This document shows positions 1-5,911 of a DNA stretch of 5,964 nt, in pieces. The position numbers and the translations under genes are program-made. The stretch is from an uncultured Phaeodactylibacter sp. (GTDB taxonomy: Bacteria; Bacteroidota; Bacteroidia; Chitinophagales; Saprospiraceae): the NCBI GenBank assembly GCA_913062745.1, contig CAJXXJ010000257.1, positions 1-5,964 of the forward strand. Direction: 5' to 3'. The notes beneath the pieces were generated by a model, which was not told where the DNA came from, did no database searches, and saw nothing but the letters and a program-made list of their open reading frames with translations. The number at the start of each line of letters is the position of its first letter. Positions within the stretch are counted from its first letter, which is position 1.

Positions 1-739
1 GCCGCGTTTCTTCTGCCTGCGCCCGGTGGTACCGGGTGAAAGTAGCTTCGTGGTATAAAAGGTCTGCTTTTTCCACCCGGGAAATTAGTGGCTCGTAGTA
101 AGCGGTATCTGAACAGTAAGCATAAGAGCGGGGCCGGGGCGGCGCTTCGGTGAGCCGGGCGTTGGGAATAACCTGCCCGTCTTCCGTAGTAAAATCCGCA
201 CCGGCTTTAATCGCCGGTATGTCAGCGTACGGGATGCCATATTCTTCAATGCGCGAACCAATCATGCTGCGGGGCCGCTCCTGCTCCCGGAACAGGTAAC
301 CACAGGCCGGGATGCTGTGGTCGAGCGGCAGGCTGAACACCTGTACAACGCGGTCTTCGTAGACCAGCCGGTGGACGGCAGGGTCGACTTCTTCAAAATT
401 CAGCTCGAAGGAAAGCTTGCTCAGGTAAGGCATCATAGCGTGCACCATCGCCTGCAGGCCGGCCGGCCCGTAGATGGTCAGGGGTGCCTTGCGGCGGTTT
501 AGGCCCATAGAGCTGATCAGGCCAGGTATACCATATATATGGTCCCCGTGCAAATGACTGATAAAGAGCTGCTGAATCTTATGCCAGCGCAGCCCATAGG
601 CAACTACCCTCATCTGAGCCCCCTCCCCGCAGTCAATCATATAGAGGTTCTCCTGAATATTCAGCAGCTGAATGGTCGGAAAGCGGTTGTAGGCCGGCAC
701 AGCTCCACTTGTGCCCAGCAGTTGTAGTTCAAATCTCAT
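1..739 (-). CDS. rnz: Ribonuclease Z, 3' part missing (window edge)
   Basis: Reverse-strand frame beginning at the ATG complementary to 737-739 and open to the window edge (246 codons plus one base). The product is a tRNase Z of the metallo-beta-lactamase fold, a zinc endonuclease that trims 3' extensions from pre-tRNAs in the cytoplasm. Visible marks: the N-terminal LLGTSGAVP strand (residues 7-15), the His motif HLHGDH (62-67), a further metal-ligand candidate H141 in PLDHS, D211 in YCSDTAY, and HEAT (230-233), typical of tRNase Z. Bacterial RNase Z is usually about 300-310 residues, so roughly 60 C-terminal residues, including the last metal-binding His region, lie outside. The start is supported because the LLGTSGAVP strand comes right after it. 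No Shine-Dalgarno sequence is seen. It lies 71 bp downstream of the STAS gene on the same strand, with a hairpin in the gap. Family assignment is secure. Confidence 0.95.
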   Translation of the reverse strand, partial: MRFELQLLGTSGAVPAYNRFPTIQLLNIQENLYMIDCGEGAQMRVVAYGLRWHKIQQLFISHLHGDHIYGIPGLISSMGLNRRKAPLTIYGPAGLQAMVHAMMPYLSKLSFELNFEEVDPAVHRLVYEDRVVQVFSLPLDHSIPACGYLFREQERPRSMIGSRIEEYGIPYADIPAIKAGADFTTEDGQVIPNARLTEAPPRPRSYAYCSDTAYYEPLISRVEKADLLYHEATFTRYHRAQAEETR

Positions 740-747
740 GCTAATGA

Positions 748-785
748 AAATGGCACAGCGGACGGTAAGTTCCACTGTGCCATTT
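748..785. terminator. Strong hairpin between the STAS gene and rnz, possibly a bidirectional terminator
   Basis: Perfect 11-bp inverted repeat, 748-758 with 775-785, extended inside by GGA/TCC (760-762 with 771-773) across one C/A mismatch. On the plus strand it is followed after one G by eight T (787-794), an ideal rho-independent terminator. On the minus strand, in which both flanking genes run, the stem is preceded by A8 and followed only by a short T run (4 T's overlapping the stem end). It could therefore end or attenuate STAS transcription before rnz, or stop antisense transcription. The last stem base is 8 bases from the rnz start codon. Confidence 0.7.
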
Positions 786-810
786 GTTTTTTTTCGCGTA
801 AGCGGAATGC

Positions 811-1191
811 CTACTCCTTATCTTCGTCGTTGAGCTCGCGCTCGATATCCTCCATGAAGATGTAGTCAATCGCTTCGCTGACAGTAGGGATAATGGTCAG
901 TACCGAATCCAGGCGGGAAATCTCCATCAGCTTTTTCACAGCCGGCTGTTCTGCTCCGGCCAGCACAAAAGTGCCCAGCTTTTTCCAGAGCCGGTCTGCT
1001 GTCAGTATGGCACTTAAGCCTGACGAATCGACGTACTTGACATTCGAGAGGTCGAAGATGAGGTTTTTGACATTTTTATCAGAAAGGATGACGAGTTCTG
1101 ACTTCACTTCCGGAGCAAGCAGGGAGTTAAAATTATCCTCTTCCAGGGTGAAAACAGTATATCGCTCTTCCGTCTTTATTTTGAAATCCAT
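811..1191 (-). CDS. STAS-domain protein, anti-sigma-factor antagonist type
   Basis: A 126-residue protein with one STAS domain of the SpoIIAA/RsbV class. Such proteins bind anti-sigma kinases or other switch partners and are controlled by phosphorylation of a conserved serine. Visible here: the FDLSNVKYVDSSGLSAIL core (residues 46-63), whose second serine, S57, aligns with the phosphorylated serine of SpoIIAA, then a helix and the VLAGAEQPAVKKLMEIS strand-helix (76-92). The C-terminal tail (about 113-126) is strongly acidic and lies outside the domain. No membrane segment or kinase domain is present, and no partner anti-sigma kinase or sigma factor is visible, so the pathway is unknown. It lies upstream of rnz on the same strand and may be co-transcribed with it, subject to the hairpin between them. 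The start ATG has no Shine-Dalgarno sequence, as is common in Bacteroidota. Domain call is firm; function is inferred only at family level. Confidence 0.9.
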   Translation of the reverse strand: MDFKIKTEERYTVFTLEEDNFNSLLAPEVKSELVILSDKNVKNLIFDLSNVKYVDSSGLSAILTADRLWKKLGTFVLAGAEQPAVKKLMEISRLDSVLTIIPTVSEAIDYIFMEDIERELNDEDKE

Positions 1192-1228
1192 ACAAATGAT
1201 TTGAAATGGTTGAGTTTTGCGGTAAGCG

Positions 1229-1236
1229 CAAAAATA
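1229..1236 (-). promoter_or_regulatory. -7 box candidate for the STAS gene (TATTTTTG)
   Basis: Reading the minus strand, TATTTTTG is an exact fit to the Bacteroidota TAnnTTTG -7 element. It would place the transcript start near 1222, giving a leader of about 30 bases before the ATG at 1191. No TTTG -33 element sits at the normal 19-21 base spacing; the nearest TTG is about 24 bases upstream. It is only a half-supported promoter. Confidence 0.4.
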
Positions 1237-1472
1237 TCAATAAGAATTCAGTCTTCCTAGCAAGGCCTGTACTAATTGTCTGCCTGCCCTGATCGATAAA
1301 CACATTTGTGCCTCCAGGTGTTAGCGTAATGAATCTGCAGGAATAATGCCTCAAAGGCCCGCCAAAATAGCAGGAATCCCCCTTTGGCATCATTTTTTCG
1401 GTATCAGGGGCCATAGCCCAAATGTTACTGCGCCGTTAAGCAAAAATAGCGGCACAACTAAAAGGTTGAACT

Positions 1473-1504
1473 TTTGTATTCTTGGATAATATGAGTTAAT
1501 ATTG
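1473..1504 (+). promoter_or_regulatory. Candidate Bacteroidota-type promoter of clpC
   Basis: TTTG at 1473-1476, a 20-base spacer, then TAATATTG at 1497-1504. This fits the Bacteroidota housekeeping consensus (TTTG, 19-21 bases, TAnnTTTG) with one mismatch in the -7 box. It predicts a start near 1510 and a leader of about 30 bases. No heat-shock operator is visible next to it. Confidence 0.5.
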
Positions 1505-1528
1505 TTCAGGGTAACCACAGCACTAGAG

Positions 1529-1533
1529 AAGGA
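1529..1533 (+). promoter_or_regulatory. Ribosome-binding site AAGGA of clpC
   Basis: AAGGA ends 6 bases before the ATG at 1540. This is unusual in the window, where the other gene starts lack a Shine-Dalgarno sequence, and it supports the chosen clpC start. Confidence 0.6.
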
Positions 1534-1539
1534 ATAATT

Positions 1540-4092
1540 ATGAATAATAAACGATTTTCGCCTAAGGTAAAGCAGGTCATCTCCAGAAGCCGTGACGCCG
1601 CTATCCGGCTCGGCCATGATTACATCGGCACAGAGCATCTGTTGCTCGGTATCATGTCAGAGCAGGAAAGCCTGGCAGTCAAGGTGTTGGAGTCTCTTGA
1701 CGTCCGCCCGGCTGAGCTTCAGCAGAATGTGGAGGAAGCTATTCAGCGTATCCCCAGTGGGCAAACTGCCCTCAATGTGGGTAACCTCCCGCTCAATAAG
1801 CAGGCCGAAAAAGTACTGAAAGTGACCTTCCTCGAGGCTAAAATGCTGAAAAGCGAAGAAATCAGCCCGGAACACTTGTTGCTCTCTATACTGAAGCACA
1901 AGGAAAACCCGGCTTCCAAAATCCTCAACCGCTTCGACGTAGACTACGATATCTACAAGGCTGAACTCGAGTATGTCCGCCAGGACCAGGACTTCAGCAG
2001 CAATATCGACCCCTACGCTGAAACGCCTTCCGACCAGGATGACCCCTATGAGGAGGAAGAAAGCCAGGGCGGCCGCTATCAGCAGCGCAAAGGCAGCTCC
2101 AAATCCCGTACTCCGGTTCTCGACAACTTCGGCCGCGACATCACCAAGCTCGCAGAAGAAGATAAGCTTGATCCGATCATCGGCCGGGAAAATGAGATCG
2201 AGCGGGTATCACAAATTCTGAGCCGCCGTAAAAAGAACAATCCTATCCTGATCGGTGAGCCCGGTGTAGGTAAAACAGCAATCGTGGAGGGGCTCGCCCT
2301 GCGTATTATGCAGAAAAAGGTGAGCCGGACGCTCTTCAACAAGCGTATCGTGATGCTGGACCTCGCTGCTCTCGTAGCCGGTACCAAGTACCGGGGCCAG
2401 TTTGAGGAGCGCATGAAAGCCATCATGAACGAGCTGGAGAAATCCCGCGACGTTATCCTCTTCATCGACGAGATACATACTATAGTAGGTGCCGGCGGCG
2501 CTACCGGCTCGCTGGACGCTTCCAACATCTTCAAGCCCGCTCTTGCAAGGGGTGAGCTGCAGTGTATCGGTGCCTCCACTTTGGATGAGTACCGTCAGCA
2601 CATAGAAAAGGACGGCGCACTCGACCGCCGCTTCCAGAAAGTGATGGTCGATCCGCCCTCTGCTGAGGAAGCCGTCAATATCCTGCAGAACATTCAGTCC
2701 AAATACGAGGAGTTCCACAACGTCAACTACGACCAGGAAGCAGTAGAGGCCTGCGTGAAGCTGAGCGACCGCTACATCAGCGACCGCTTTCTGCCGGACA
2801 AAGCCATTGACGTACTCGATGAGGTGGGCGCGCGAGTGCACCTGAAAAACATCCACGTCCCCGAGCACATCGAGGAGCTGGAAAAGAAAATTGAGGAACT
2901 CAAGGAGCAAAAGAACCAGGCGGTTAAAAACCAGCAGTACGAAAAGGCTGCCGACCTGCGCGACAAAGAGTCCAAGCTCGTACGGCAGCTTGAATTTGCC
3001 AAGGTGCAGTGGGAGGAGGAAGCGAAGACCAAGCGCTACCCTGTGACCGAAGAAGATATTGCCGAAGTGATCGCAATGATGACCGGCATCCCCGTGAAGC
3101 GGGTGGCACAAAGTGAAAGCCGCAAGCTTGTGGGTATGGGCAACGACCTGCAGGATGTCATCATCGGCCAGGACGAAGCAATCCACAAAATCACCCGGGC
3201 CATACAGCGTAATCGTGTCGGGCTGAAAGACCCGACCAAGCCAATTGGCTCCTTCATCTTCCTCGGCCCGACCGGGGTAGGTAAGACGGAGCTGGCTAAA
3301 GCGCTGGCCCGCTATATATTCGATTCGGAAGATGCCCTCGTGCGCCTCGATATGAGCGAATACATGGAGAAGTTTTCCGTCAGCCGCCTTATCGGTGCGC
3401 CTCCGGGCTACGTAGGCTACGAAGAAGGCGGACAGCTGACCGAAAAGGTACGCCGTAAGCCATACTCCGTTATCCTGCTTGACGAAATTGAAAAGGCACA
3501 CCCCGATGTGTACAATATCCTGCTGCAGGTGCTTGATGATGGCCAACTGACCGACGGCCTTGGCCGCAAGGTGGACTTCAAGAACACCTTAATTATCATG
3601 ACCTCCAATATCGGTGTGCGTCAGCTTAAGGATTTTGGGCAGGGCGTTGGTTTTGCCACACAGGCCCGAGAAAGCGCAGCGGAGGAACATGCCAAAGGTG
3701 TTATTCAAAATGCGCTGAAGCGGACCTTCTCTCCCGAATTCCTGAACCGTGTGGATGATGTGGTAATCTTCAACAGCCTCAATCAGGAGGATATCTTTAA
3801 GATCATCGACATCACGCTGAAGGATTTGCACGCCCGCCTCGACAATATGGGATATACCCTGAGCCTGGCTGAGGAGGCGAAGAAATTCGTGGCGGAGAAA
3901 GGCTATGACCCGCAGTTTGGCGCACGCCCCCTGCACCGGGCTATCCAAAAGTACATTGAAGATCCGCTCGCTGAGTTTATCCTCAATGAGAACCCGGAAG
4001 CCGGAACCGCGCTCGAAGCAGTGATGAATGAGGACGAAACAGGCCTTAACATCACGCTCAAAAAAGCGGTCAACACGGACGTTAATAAGTAA
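1540..4092 (+). CDS. clpC: ClpC, ATP-dependent Clp protease ATP-binding subunit
   Basis: An 850-residue class I Hsp100 unfoldase, full length for ClpC. It unfolds damaged or tagged cytoplasmic proteins and feeds them to ClpP. Domains in order: a double Clp-N repeat (about 3-145); an acidic, Gln/Ser-rich linker (147-191); AAA+ domain 1 with Walker A GEPGVGKT (239-246) and Walker B D310-E311; a ClpC-length coiled middle domain with a UVR-like segment (about 440-490); AAA+ domain 2 with Walker A GPTGVGKT (576-583), Walker B D648-E649 and the sensor-2 GAR (794-796). A VGF tripeptide (703-705) sits where the ClpP-docking loop is expected, so it should partner ClpP rather than act as a ClpB-type disaggregase. 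All catalytic motifs are intact. The middle domain is the short ClpC kind, not the long ClpB kind. It is transcribed alone or ahead of infC; a hairpin follows its stop. No adaptor (mecA, mcsA/B) is visible nearby. Confidence 0.97.
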   Translation: MNNKRFSPKVKQVISRSRDAAIRLGHDYIGTEHLLLGIMSEQESLAVKVLESLDVRPAELQQNVEEAIQRIPSGQTALNVGNLPLNKQAEKVLKVTFLEAKMLKSEEISPEHLLLSILKHKENPASKILNRFDVDYDIYKAELEYVRQDQDFSSNIDPYAETPSDQDDPYEEEESQGGRYQQRKGSSKSRTPVLDNFGRDITKLAEEDKLDPIIGRENEIERVSQILSRRKKNNPILIGEPGVGKTAIVEGLALRIMQKKVSRTLFNKRIVMLDLAALVAGTKYRGQFEERMKAIMNELEKSRDVILFIDEIHTIVGAGGATGSLDASNIFKPALARGELQCIGASTLDEYRQHIEKDGALDRRFQKVMVDPPSAEEAVNILQNIQSKYEEFHNVNYDQEAVEACVKLSDRYISDRFLPDKAIDVLDEVGARVHLKNIHVPEHIEELEKKIEELKEQKNQAVKNQQYEKAADLRDKESKLVRQLEFAKVQWEEEAKTKRYPVTEEDIAEVIAMMTGIPVKRVAQSESRKLVGMGNDLQDVIIGQDEAIHKITRAIQRNRVGLKDPTKPIGSFIFLGPTGVGKTELAKALARYIFDSEDALVRLDMSEYMEKFSVSRLIGAPPGYVGYEEGGQLTEKVRRKPYSVILLDEIEKAHPDVYNILLQVLDDGQLTDGLGRKVDFKNTLIIMTSNIGVRQLKDFGQGVGFATQARESAAEEHAKGVIQNALKRTFSPEFLNRVDDVVIFNSLNQEDIFKIIDITLKDLHARLDNMGYTLSLAEEAKKFVAEKGYDPQFGARPLHRAIQKYIEDPLAEFILNENPEAGTALEAVMNEDETGLNITLKKAVNTDVNK

Positions 4093-4112
4093 TTGACAAC
4101 CGGATATCAGCA

Positions 4113-4147
4113 ACACCCGCTGTGTGCCTTGTTTGCACAGCGGGTGT
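4113..4147 (+). terminator. Hairpin after clpC, probable terminator
   Basis: Perfect 12-bp stem (4113-4124 with 4136-4147) with an 11-base loop, starting 20 bases after the clpC stop. The following sequence, GCTAATTTTA, has only a short T run starting a few bases after the stem, so it is a strong hairpin with a weak U tract. It probably separates clpC from infC transcription, at least partly. Confidence 0.6.
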
Positions 4148-4189
4148 GCTAATTTTAGGCGGTGGGGAAGATATTGTCCGAAAAGGGCC

Positions 4190-4197
4190 TATCTTTA
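4190..4197 (+). promoter_or_regulatory. Weak -7 box candidate for the infC leader (TATCTTTA)
   Basis: TATCTTTA matches TAnnTTTG except for the last base and lies between the clpC terminator and the infC leader. It would start transcription near 4204. No TTTG element is found at 19-21 bases upstream; an ATTG lies only 13 bases away. Its position is sensible, but the match alone is not strong. Confidence 0.25.
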
Positions 4198-4285
4198 CTG
4201 CGAGCCGTTGAAAAAGAGCGGTTTTCCGGGGAAGATTCCCAGCAGGATGGAACTTTTCGAGAAAAAACCGGATTGATAAATAACA

Positions 4286-4339
4286 GCATTGGCGGTAAAC
4301 ACCGGCCAGGAAGGCCAACGCCATTGCAGAGATTTTTTT
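4286..4339 (+). promoter_or_regulatory. Terminator-like hairpin in the infC leader (attenuator candidate)
   Basis: GCATTGGCG (4286-4294) pairs with CGCCATTGC (4319-4327), 8 of 9 bases with one T/T mismatch. An inner GGCC/GGCC hairpin (4304-4307 with 4313-4316) fits inside. Five bases after the stem comes T7 (4333-4339), and infC starts 11-17 bases later. Upstream, CGGTTTT (4219-4225) can pair with AAAACCG (4264-4270), enclosing a small GGGA/TCCC hairpin. A second, mutually exclusive pairing, CGGT (4293-4296) with ACCG (4301-4304), shares bases with the terminator stem. This layout resembles leaders controlled by transcription attenuation, as known for infC-rpmI-rplT in Bacillus through L20. 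Regulation here is inference. Confidence 0.45.
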
Positions 4340-4350
4340 AACAAAACAAA

Positions 4351-4959
4351 ATTGTATTGGCAAAGAGAACTGGTAAAAAAGGCAGAGGCTTCAAACGTAC
4401 TGACAACAAACCGCAATTCCGCACTAACGAGCACATCCGGGTACCTGAAATCCGCCTGGTAGGCGACAACCTGGAAGAAATCAGTGAAGCGGTAGGGCAA
4501 AAGCTGGAACCCGGCACCGTTTATGCGACCCGGGAAGCAAAAAACTGGGCCCGCAAGGTAGAGCTCGATCTCGTTGAAATCTCTCCGAAAGCTAAACCTC
4601 CGGTCGTTAAGATTATCGACTACAACAAATTCCTCTACGAAAAGAAGAAGAAGGAAAAAGAAATCAAAGCGAAGGCTGCCAAAACAGTCGTCAAGGAAAT
4701 CCGGTTTGGGCCTAATACGGACGACCACGACTTTGACTTCAAGCTCCGCCACGCACAGGGCTTCCTGGATGATGGTGCCAAGGTGAAAGCCTACGTACAC
4801 TTCCGGGGGCGTACGATTGTCTTCAAAGAGCGCGGCGAGCTGCTGCTGCTCCGCTTTATCAAAGAGCTGGAAGACTACGGTGCTGCCGAGAGCCTGCCGA
4901 AAATGGAAGGCCGCCGGATGATCGTTATGATCGCGCCGAAGAAGAGCAAAAAGAACTGA
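4351..4959 (+). CDS. infC: Translation initiation factor IF-3, non-ATG start
   Basis: IF3 binds the 30S subunit, keeps it apart from 50S and checks the start codon and initiator tRNA. The frame has no ATG: an in-frame stop lies at 4339-4341, and the only usual start candidates before conserved sequence are ATT at 4351 (202 codons) and TTG at 4357 (200 codons, product MAKRTGKK...). I give the outer one. From the TTG, the protein has a basic N-terminus, the IF3 N-domain (TNEHIRVPEIRLVGDN at about 23-38, LDLVEISPKAKPP at about 70-82), a Lys-rich linker helix (about 95-108) and the C-domain with VKEIRFGPNTDDHDFDFK. The stretch between LVGDN and TREAKN is a few residues longer than I remember in Bacteroides IF3. 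It heads infC-rpmI-rplT; the usual upstream thrS is absent and clpC is there instead. Rare start codons on infC allow IF3 to repress its own translation in E. coli. Confidence 0.93.
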   Translation: MVLAKRTGKKGRGFKRTDNKPQFRTNEHIRVPEIRLVGDNLEEISEAVGQKLEPGTVYATREAKNWARKVELDLVEISPKAKPPVVKIIDYNKFLYEKKKKEKEIKAKAAKTVVKEIRFGPNTDDHDFDFKLRHAQGFLDDGAKVKAYVHFRGRTIVFKERGELLLLRFIKELEDYGAAESLPKMEGRRMIVMIAPKKSKKN

Positions 4960-4985
4960 TTCCCGATCAGACAATACCGCAGAAT

Positions 4986-5026
4986 CCCGCGCAAACAGAA
5001 ATTATACGCCCCTTCTGTTTGCCGGG
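4986..5026 (+). promoter_or_regulatory. Long bulged hairpin between infC and rpmI
   Basis: GCAAACAGAA (4991-5000) pairs perfectly with TTCTGTTTGC (5013-5022) around a 12-base loop. CCCG (4986-4989) adds four pairs with CGGG (5023-5026) across a single bulged C, giving 14 pairs in all. A T-rich stretch (TATTTTTCTTT, 5031-5041) starts four bases later, so it may be an imperfect terminator or attenuator for read-through from infC. Its 3' arm contains the TTTG of the rpmI promoter candidate. Confidence 0.6.
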
Positions 5027-5048
5027 CTGGTATTTTTCTTTACCTTTG
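5018..5048 (+). promoter_or_regulatory. Internal promoter of rpmI-rplT, Bacteroidota type
   Basis: TTTG (5018-5021), a 19-base spacer, then TACCTTTG (5041-5048). Both elements match the Bacteroidota consensus exactly and the spacing is ideal. Transcription would start near 5055, about 28 bases before the rpmI ATG. It would let L35 and L20 be made independently of infC. Confidence 0.7.
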
Positions 5049-5082
5049 CCCACCGTTTTAAATCACCATCAAAGCAACAGCA

Positions 5083-5277
5083 ATGCCTAAGATGAAGACA
5101 CACTCCAGTGCAAAGAAGCGTTTCAAGCGCACTGGCTCTGGAAAGATCAAGCGCTTTCAGGCGAAGACCTCGCACATGATGCGCAACAAGAGCAAAAAGG
5201 CAAAACTGCGCCTGCGTGACTCTAAAATTGTGCACGAGCACAACGAAGACCGCGTGAAGCGCATGCTCTGCATGTAA
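5083..5277 (+). CDS. rpmI: Large-subunit ribosomal protein L35 (bL35)
   Basis: A 64-residue, very basic protein, the normal size for bL35, a small component of the 50S subunit with no enzymatic activity. It begins [21 protein letters not shown] and continues with the conserved [23 protein letters not shown] stretch, both classic for L35. The ATG at 5083 is the only sensible start and has an A-rich region but no Shine-Dalgarno sequence. It lies 123 bp after infC and 96 bp before rplT, the conserved order. It has a well-matched promoter of its own just upstream, overlapped by a hairpin, so its expression may be partly separate from infC. No oddities in the protein. Confidence 0.97.
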   Translation: MPKMKTHSSAKKRFKRTGSGKIKRFQAKTSHMMRNKSKKAKLRLRDSKIVHEHNEDRVKRMLCM

Positions 5278-5303
5278 TTTCTAACATTTCATTTTTTAAC
5301 GAG

Positions 5304-5355
5304 AGCGCAGGACGAAAGCGTTGCCCCCGAATATGGTGGCTGGCACCTCTGCGCT
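5304..5355 (+). promoter_or_regulatory. Possible three-way-junction RNA between rpmI and rplT
   Basis: AGCGCAG (5304-5310) pairs perfectly with CTGCGCT (5349-5355). Inside lie two small hairpins, ACG/CGT around AAAG (5312-5321) and GGTG/CACC around a 5-base loop (5335-5338 with 5344-5347). The whole fills most of the space before rplT and ends 18 bases before its ATG. It could be a translational operator for L20 or merely a spacer structure. No T tract follows, so it is not a terminator. Confidence 0.4.
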
Positions 5356-5373
5356 GCACTAAAAAACAGAATT

Positions 5374-5718
5374 ATGCCTCGTTCCGTAAACGCGGTAGCT
5401 TCCCGGAAGCGCCGTAAAAAAATCCTCAAGATGGCCCGTGGGTACTTCGGTGCCCGTAGCAATGTCTATACCGTTGCTAAAAACGCCGTTGAGAAAGGCC
5501 TTACTTACGCTTACCGTGACCGTAAAGCCAAAAAGCGTGCATTCCGCCGTCTCTGGATTGCCCGTATCAACGCCGCTGCCCGCACGCACGGTATCTCTTA
5601 CTCCCGCCTGATCCACCAGCTGTCTGAGAAAGAGATCGACCTCAACCGTAAAGTGCTGGCTGACCTGGCCATGAACCACCCTGAGACTTTCAAAGCGGTG
5701 GTAGACAAAGTAAAGTAA
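5374..5718 (+). CDS. rplT: Large-subunit ribosomal protein L20 (bL20)
   Basis: A 114-residue basic protein of normal L20 length. L20 binds 23S rRNA early in 50S assembly and in several bacteria represses its own operon by binding the mRNA. The N-terminal tail [21 protein letters not shown] and the motif [19 protein letters not shown] are diagnostic. The globular part carries [25 protein letters not shown] (about 46-70), then [10 protein letters not shown]. The start ATG follows an A-rich stretch without a Shine-Dalgarno sequence. It is the last gene of infC-rpmI-rplT and is followed 40 bases after its stop by a strong rho-independent terminator. Intact and unremarkable as a protein; the interest lies in the structured spaces before infC, rpmI and rplT, which may be L20 targets. 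Confidence 0.98.
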   Translation: MPRSVNAVASRKRRKKILKMARGYFGARSNVYTVAKNAVEKGLTYAYRDRKAKKRAFRRLWIARINAAARTHGISYSRLIHQLSEKEIDLNRKVLADLAMNHPETFKAVVDKVK

Positions 5719-5723
5719 CCTTC

Positions 5724-5742
5724 GCCGCATCCCAATTGCGGC
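5724..5742 (+). other. Small hairpin after rplT
   Basis: GCCGCA (5724-5729) pairs with TGCGGC (5737-5742) around a 7-base loop, beginning 5 bases after the rplT stop. No T run follows, so it is not itself a terminator; it may protect the mRNA 3' end ahead of the real terminator. Confidence 0.4.
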
Positions 5743-5758
5743 ATCAAGAATAATCCGG

Positions 5759-5793
5759 GGGAAGCGGCGCTCATTAGCCGCTTCCCTTTTTTT
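5759..5793 (+). terminator. Rho-independent terminator of the infC-rpmI-rplT operon
   Basis: Perfect 10-bp GC-rich stem (5759-5768 with 5777-5786) with an 8-base loop, extendable by two G/U pairs, followed directly by T7 (5787-5793). A textbook intrinsic terminator, 40 bases after the rplT stop. Confidence 0.92.
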
Positions 5794-5896
5794 ATGGTTT
5801 GTAACTATGCAGCATTAAAAAAATAAGCTGAAAACGACCTGTTTCGCGAAAGGAGCCAGCGCGTTTTCTGATCATGCTGAATAGTTACTATGGTTT
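5793..5896. mobile_element. MITE-like insertion with 8-bp target duplications
   Basis: The core is 88 bp (5801-5888). Its ends are inverted repeats: GTAACTATGCAGCAT (5801-5815) against ATGCTGAATAGTTAC (5874-5888), 14 of 15 bases complementary. TATGGTTT stands directly outside both ends (5793-5800 and 5889-5896), an exact 8-bp direct repeat. Inside, GAAAACG (5830-5836) can pair with CGTTTTC (5862-5868), and the centre holds the palindrome TTTCGCGAAA (5842-5851), so the element could fold into one long hairpin. It has no coding capacity. GTAA ends with 8-bp duplications recall the IS66 family, so a transposase of that family acting in trans is a reasonable guess; I could not test it. It sits right after the rplT terminator and before the next gene. 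Confidence 0.75.
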
Positions 5897-5911
5897 TTAC
5901 AAAACTAGAGC

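Larger units (their letters stand above)
1192..1539. other. Divergent intergenic region between the STAS gene and clpC
   Basis: A 348-base non-coding stretch between two divergent genes. It holds the STAS -7 box candidate at its left end and the clpC promoter candidate and ribosome-binding site at its right end. The middle (about 1260-1465) has a small interrupted palindrome CACATTTGTG (1301-1310) and a weak GCCT/AGGC hairpin near 1350, neither convincing as an operator. I see no CIRCE inverted repeat, no tRNA and no credible small gene. Short open frames that cross it overlap the genes and have no family resemblance. Confidence 0.6.

Noticed and set aside
317..727. Two short plus-strand frames within rnz
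   Set aside because: They overlap rnz, whose metal-binding motifs are clear on the minus strand; no start signals or family resemblance.
1301..1310. Palindrome CACATTTGTG as a regulator operator
   Set aside because: Only four paired bases per arm, no second copy, and not next to either promoter candidate; expected by chance in this length of sequence.
1466..1490. Sigma-70-like TTGAAC / GATAAT pair before clpC
   Set aside because: The spacer is only 13 bases, too short for a functional pair; the overlapping TTTG-N20-TAATATTG fits the expected Bacteroidota pattern better.
1133..1638. Minus-strand frames crossing the STAS-clpC intergenic region
   Set aside because: They overlap the starts of both real genes, have odd composition and no ribosome-binding site; the region carries promoters instead.
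2209..3546. Long 445-codon open frame antisense to clpC
   Set aside because: It lies wholly inside the conserved clpC reading frame, its translation resembles no family, and long antisense frames are common in codon-biased genes. The clpC motifs on the other strand explain the sequence fully.
4195..4974. 259-codon minus-strand frame over infC
   Set aside because: Shadow of the infC coding strand: Phe/Leu/Val-rich low-complexity product opposite Lys/Glu-rich codons, with no recognisable domain.
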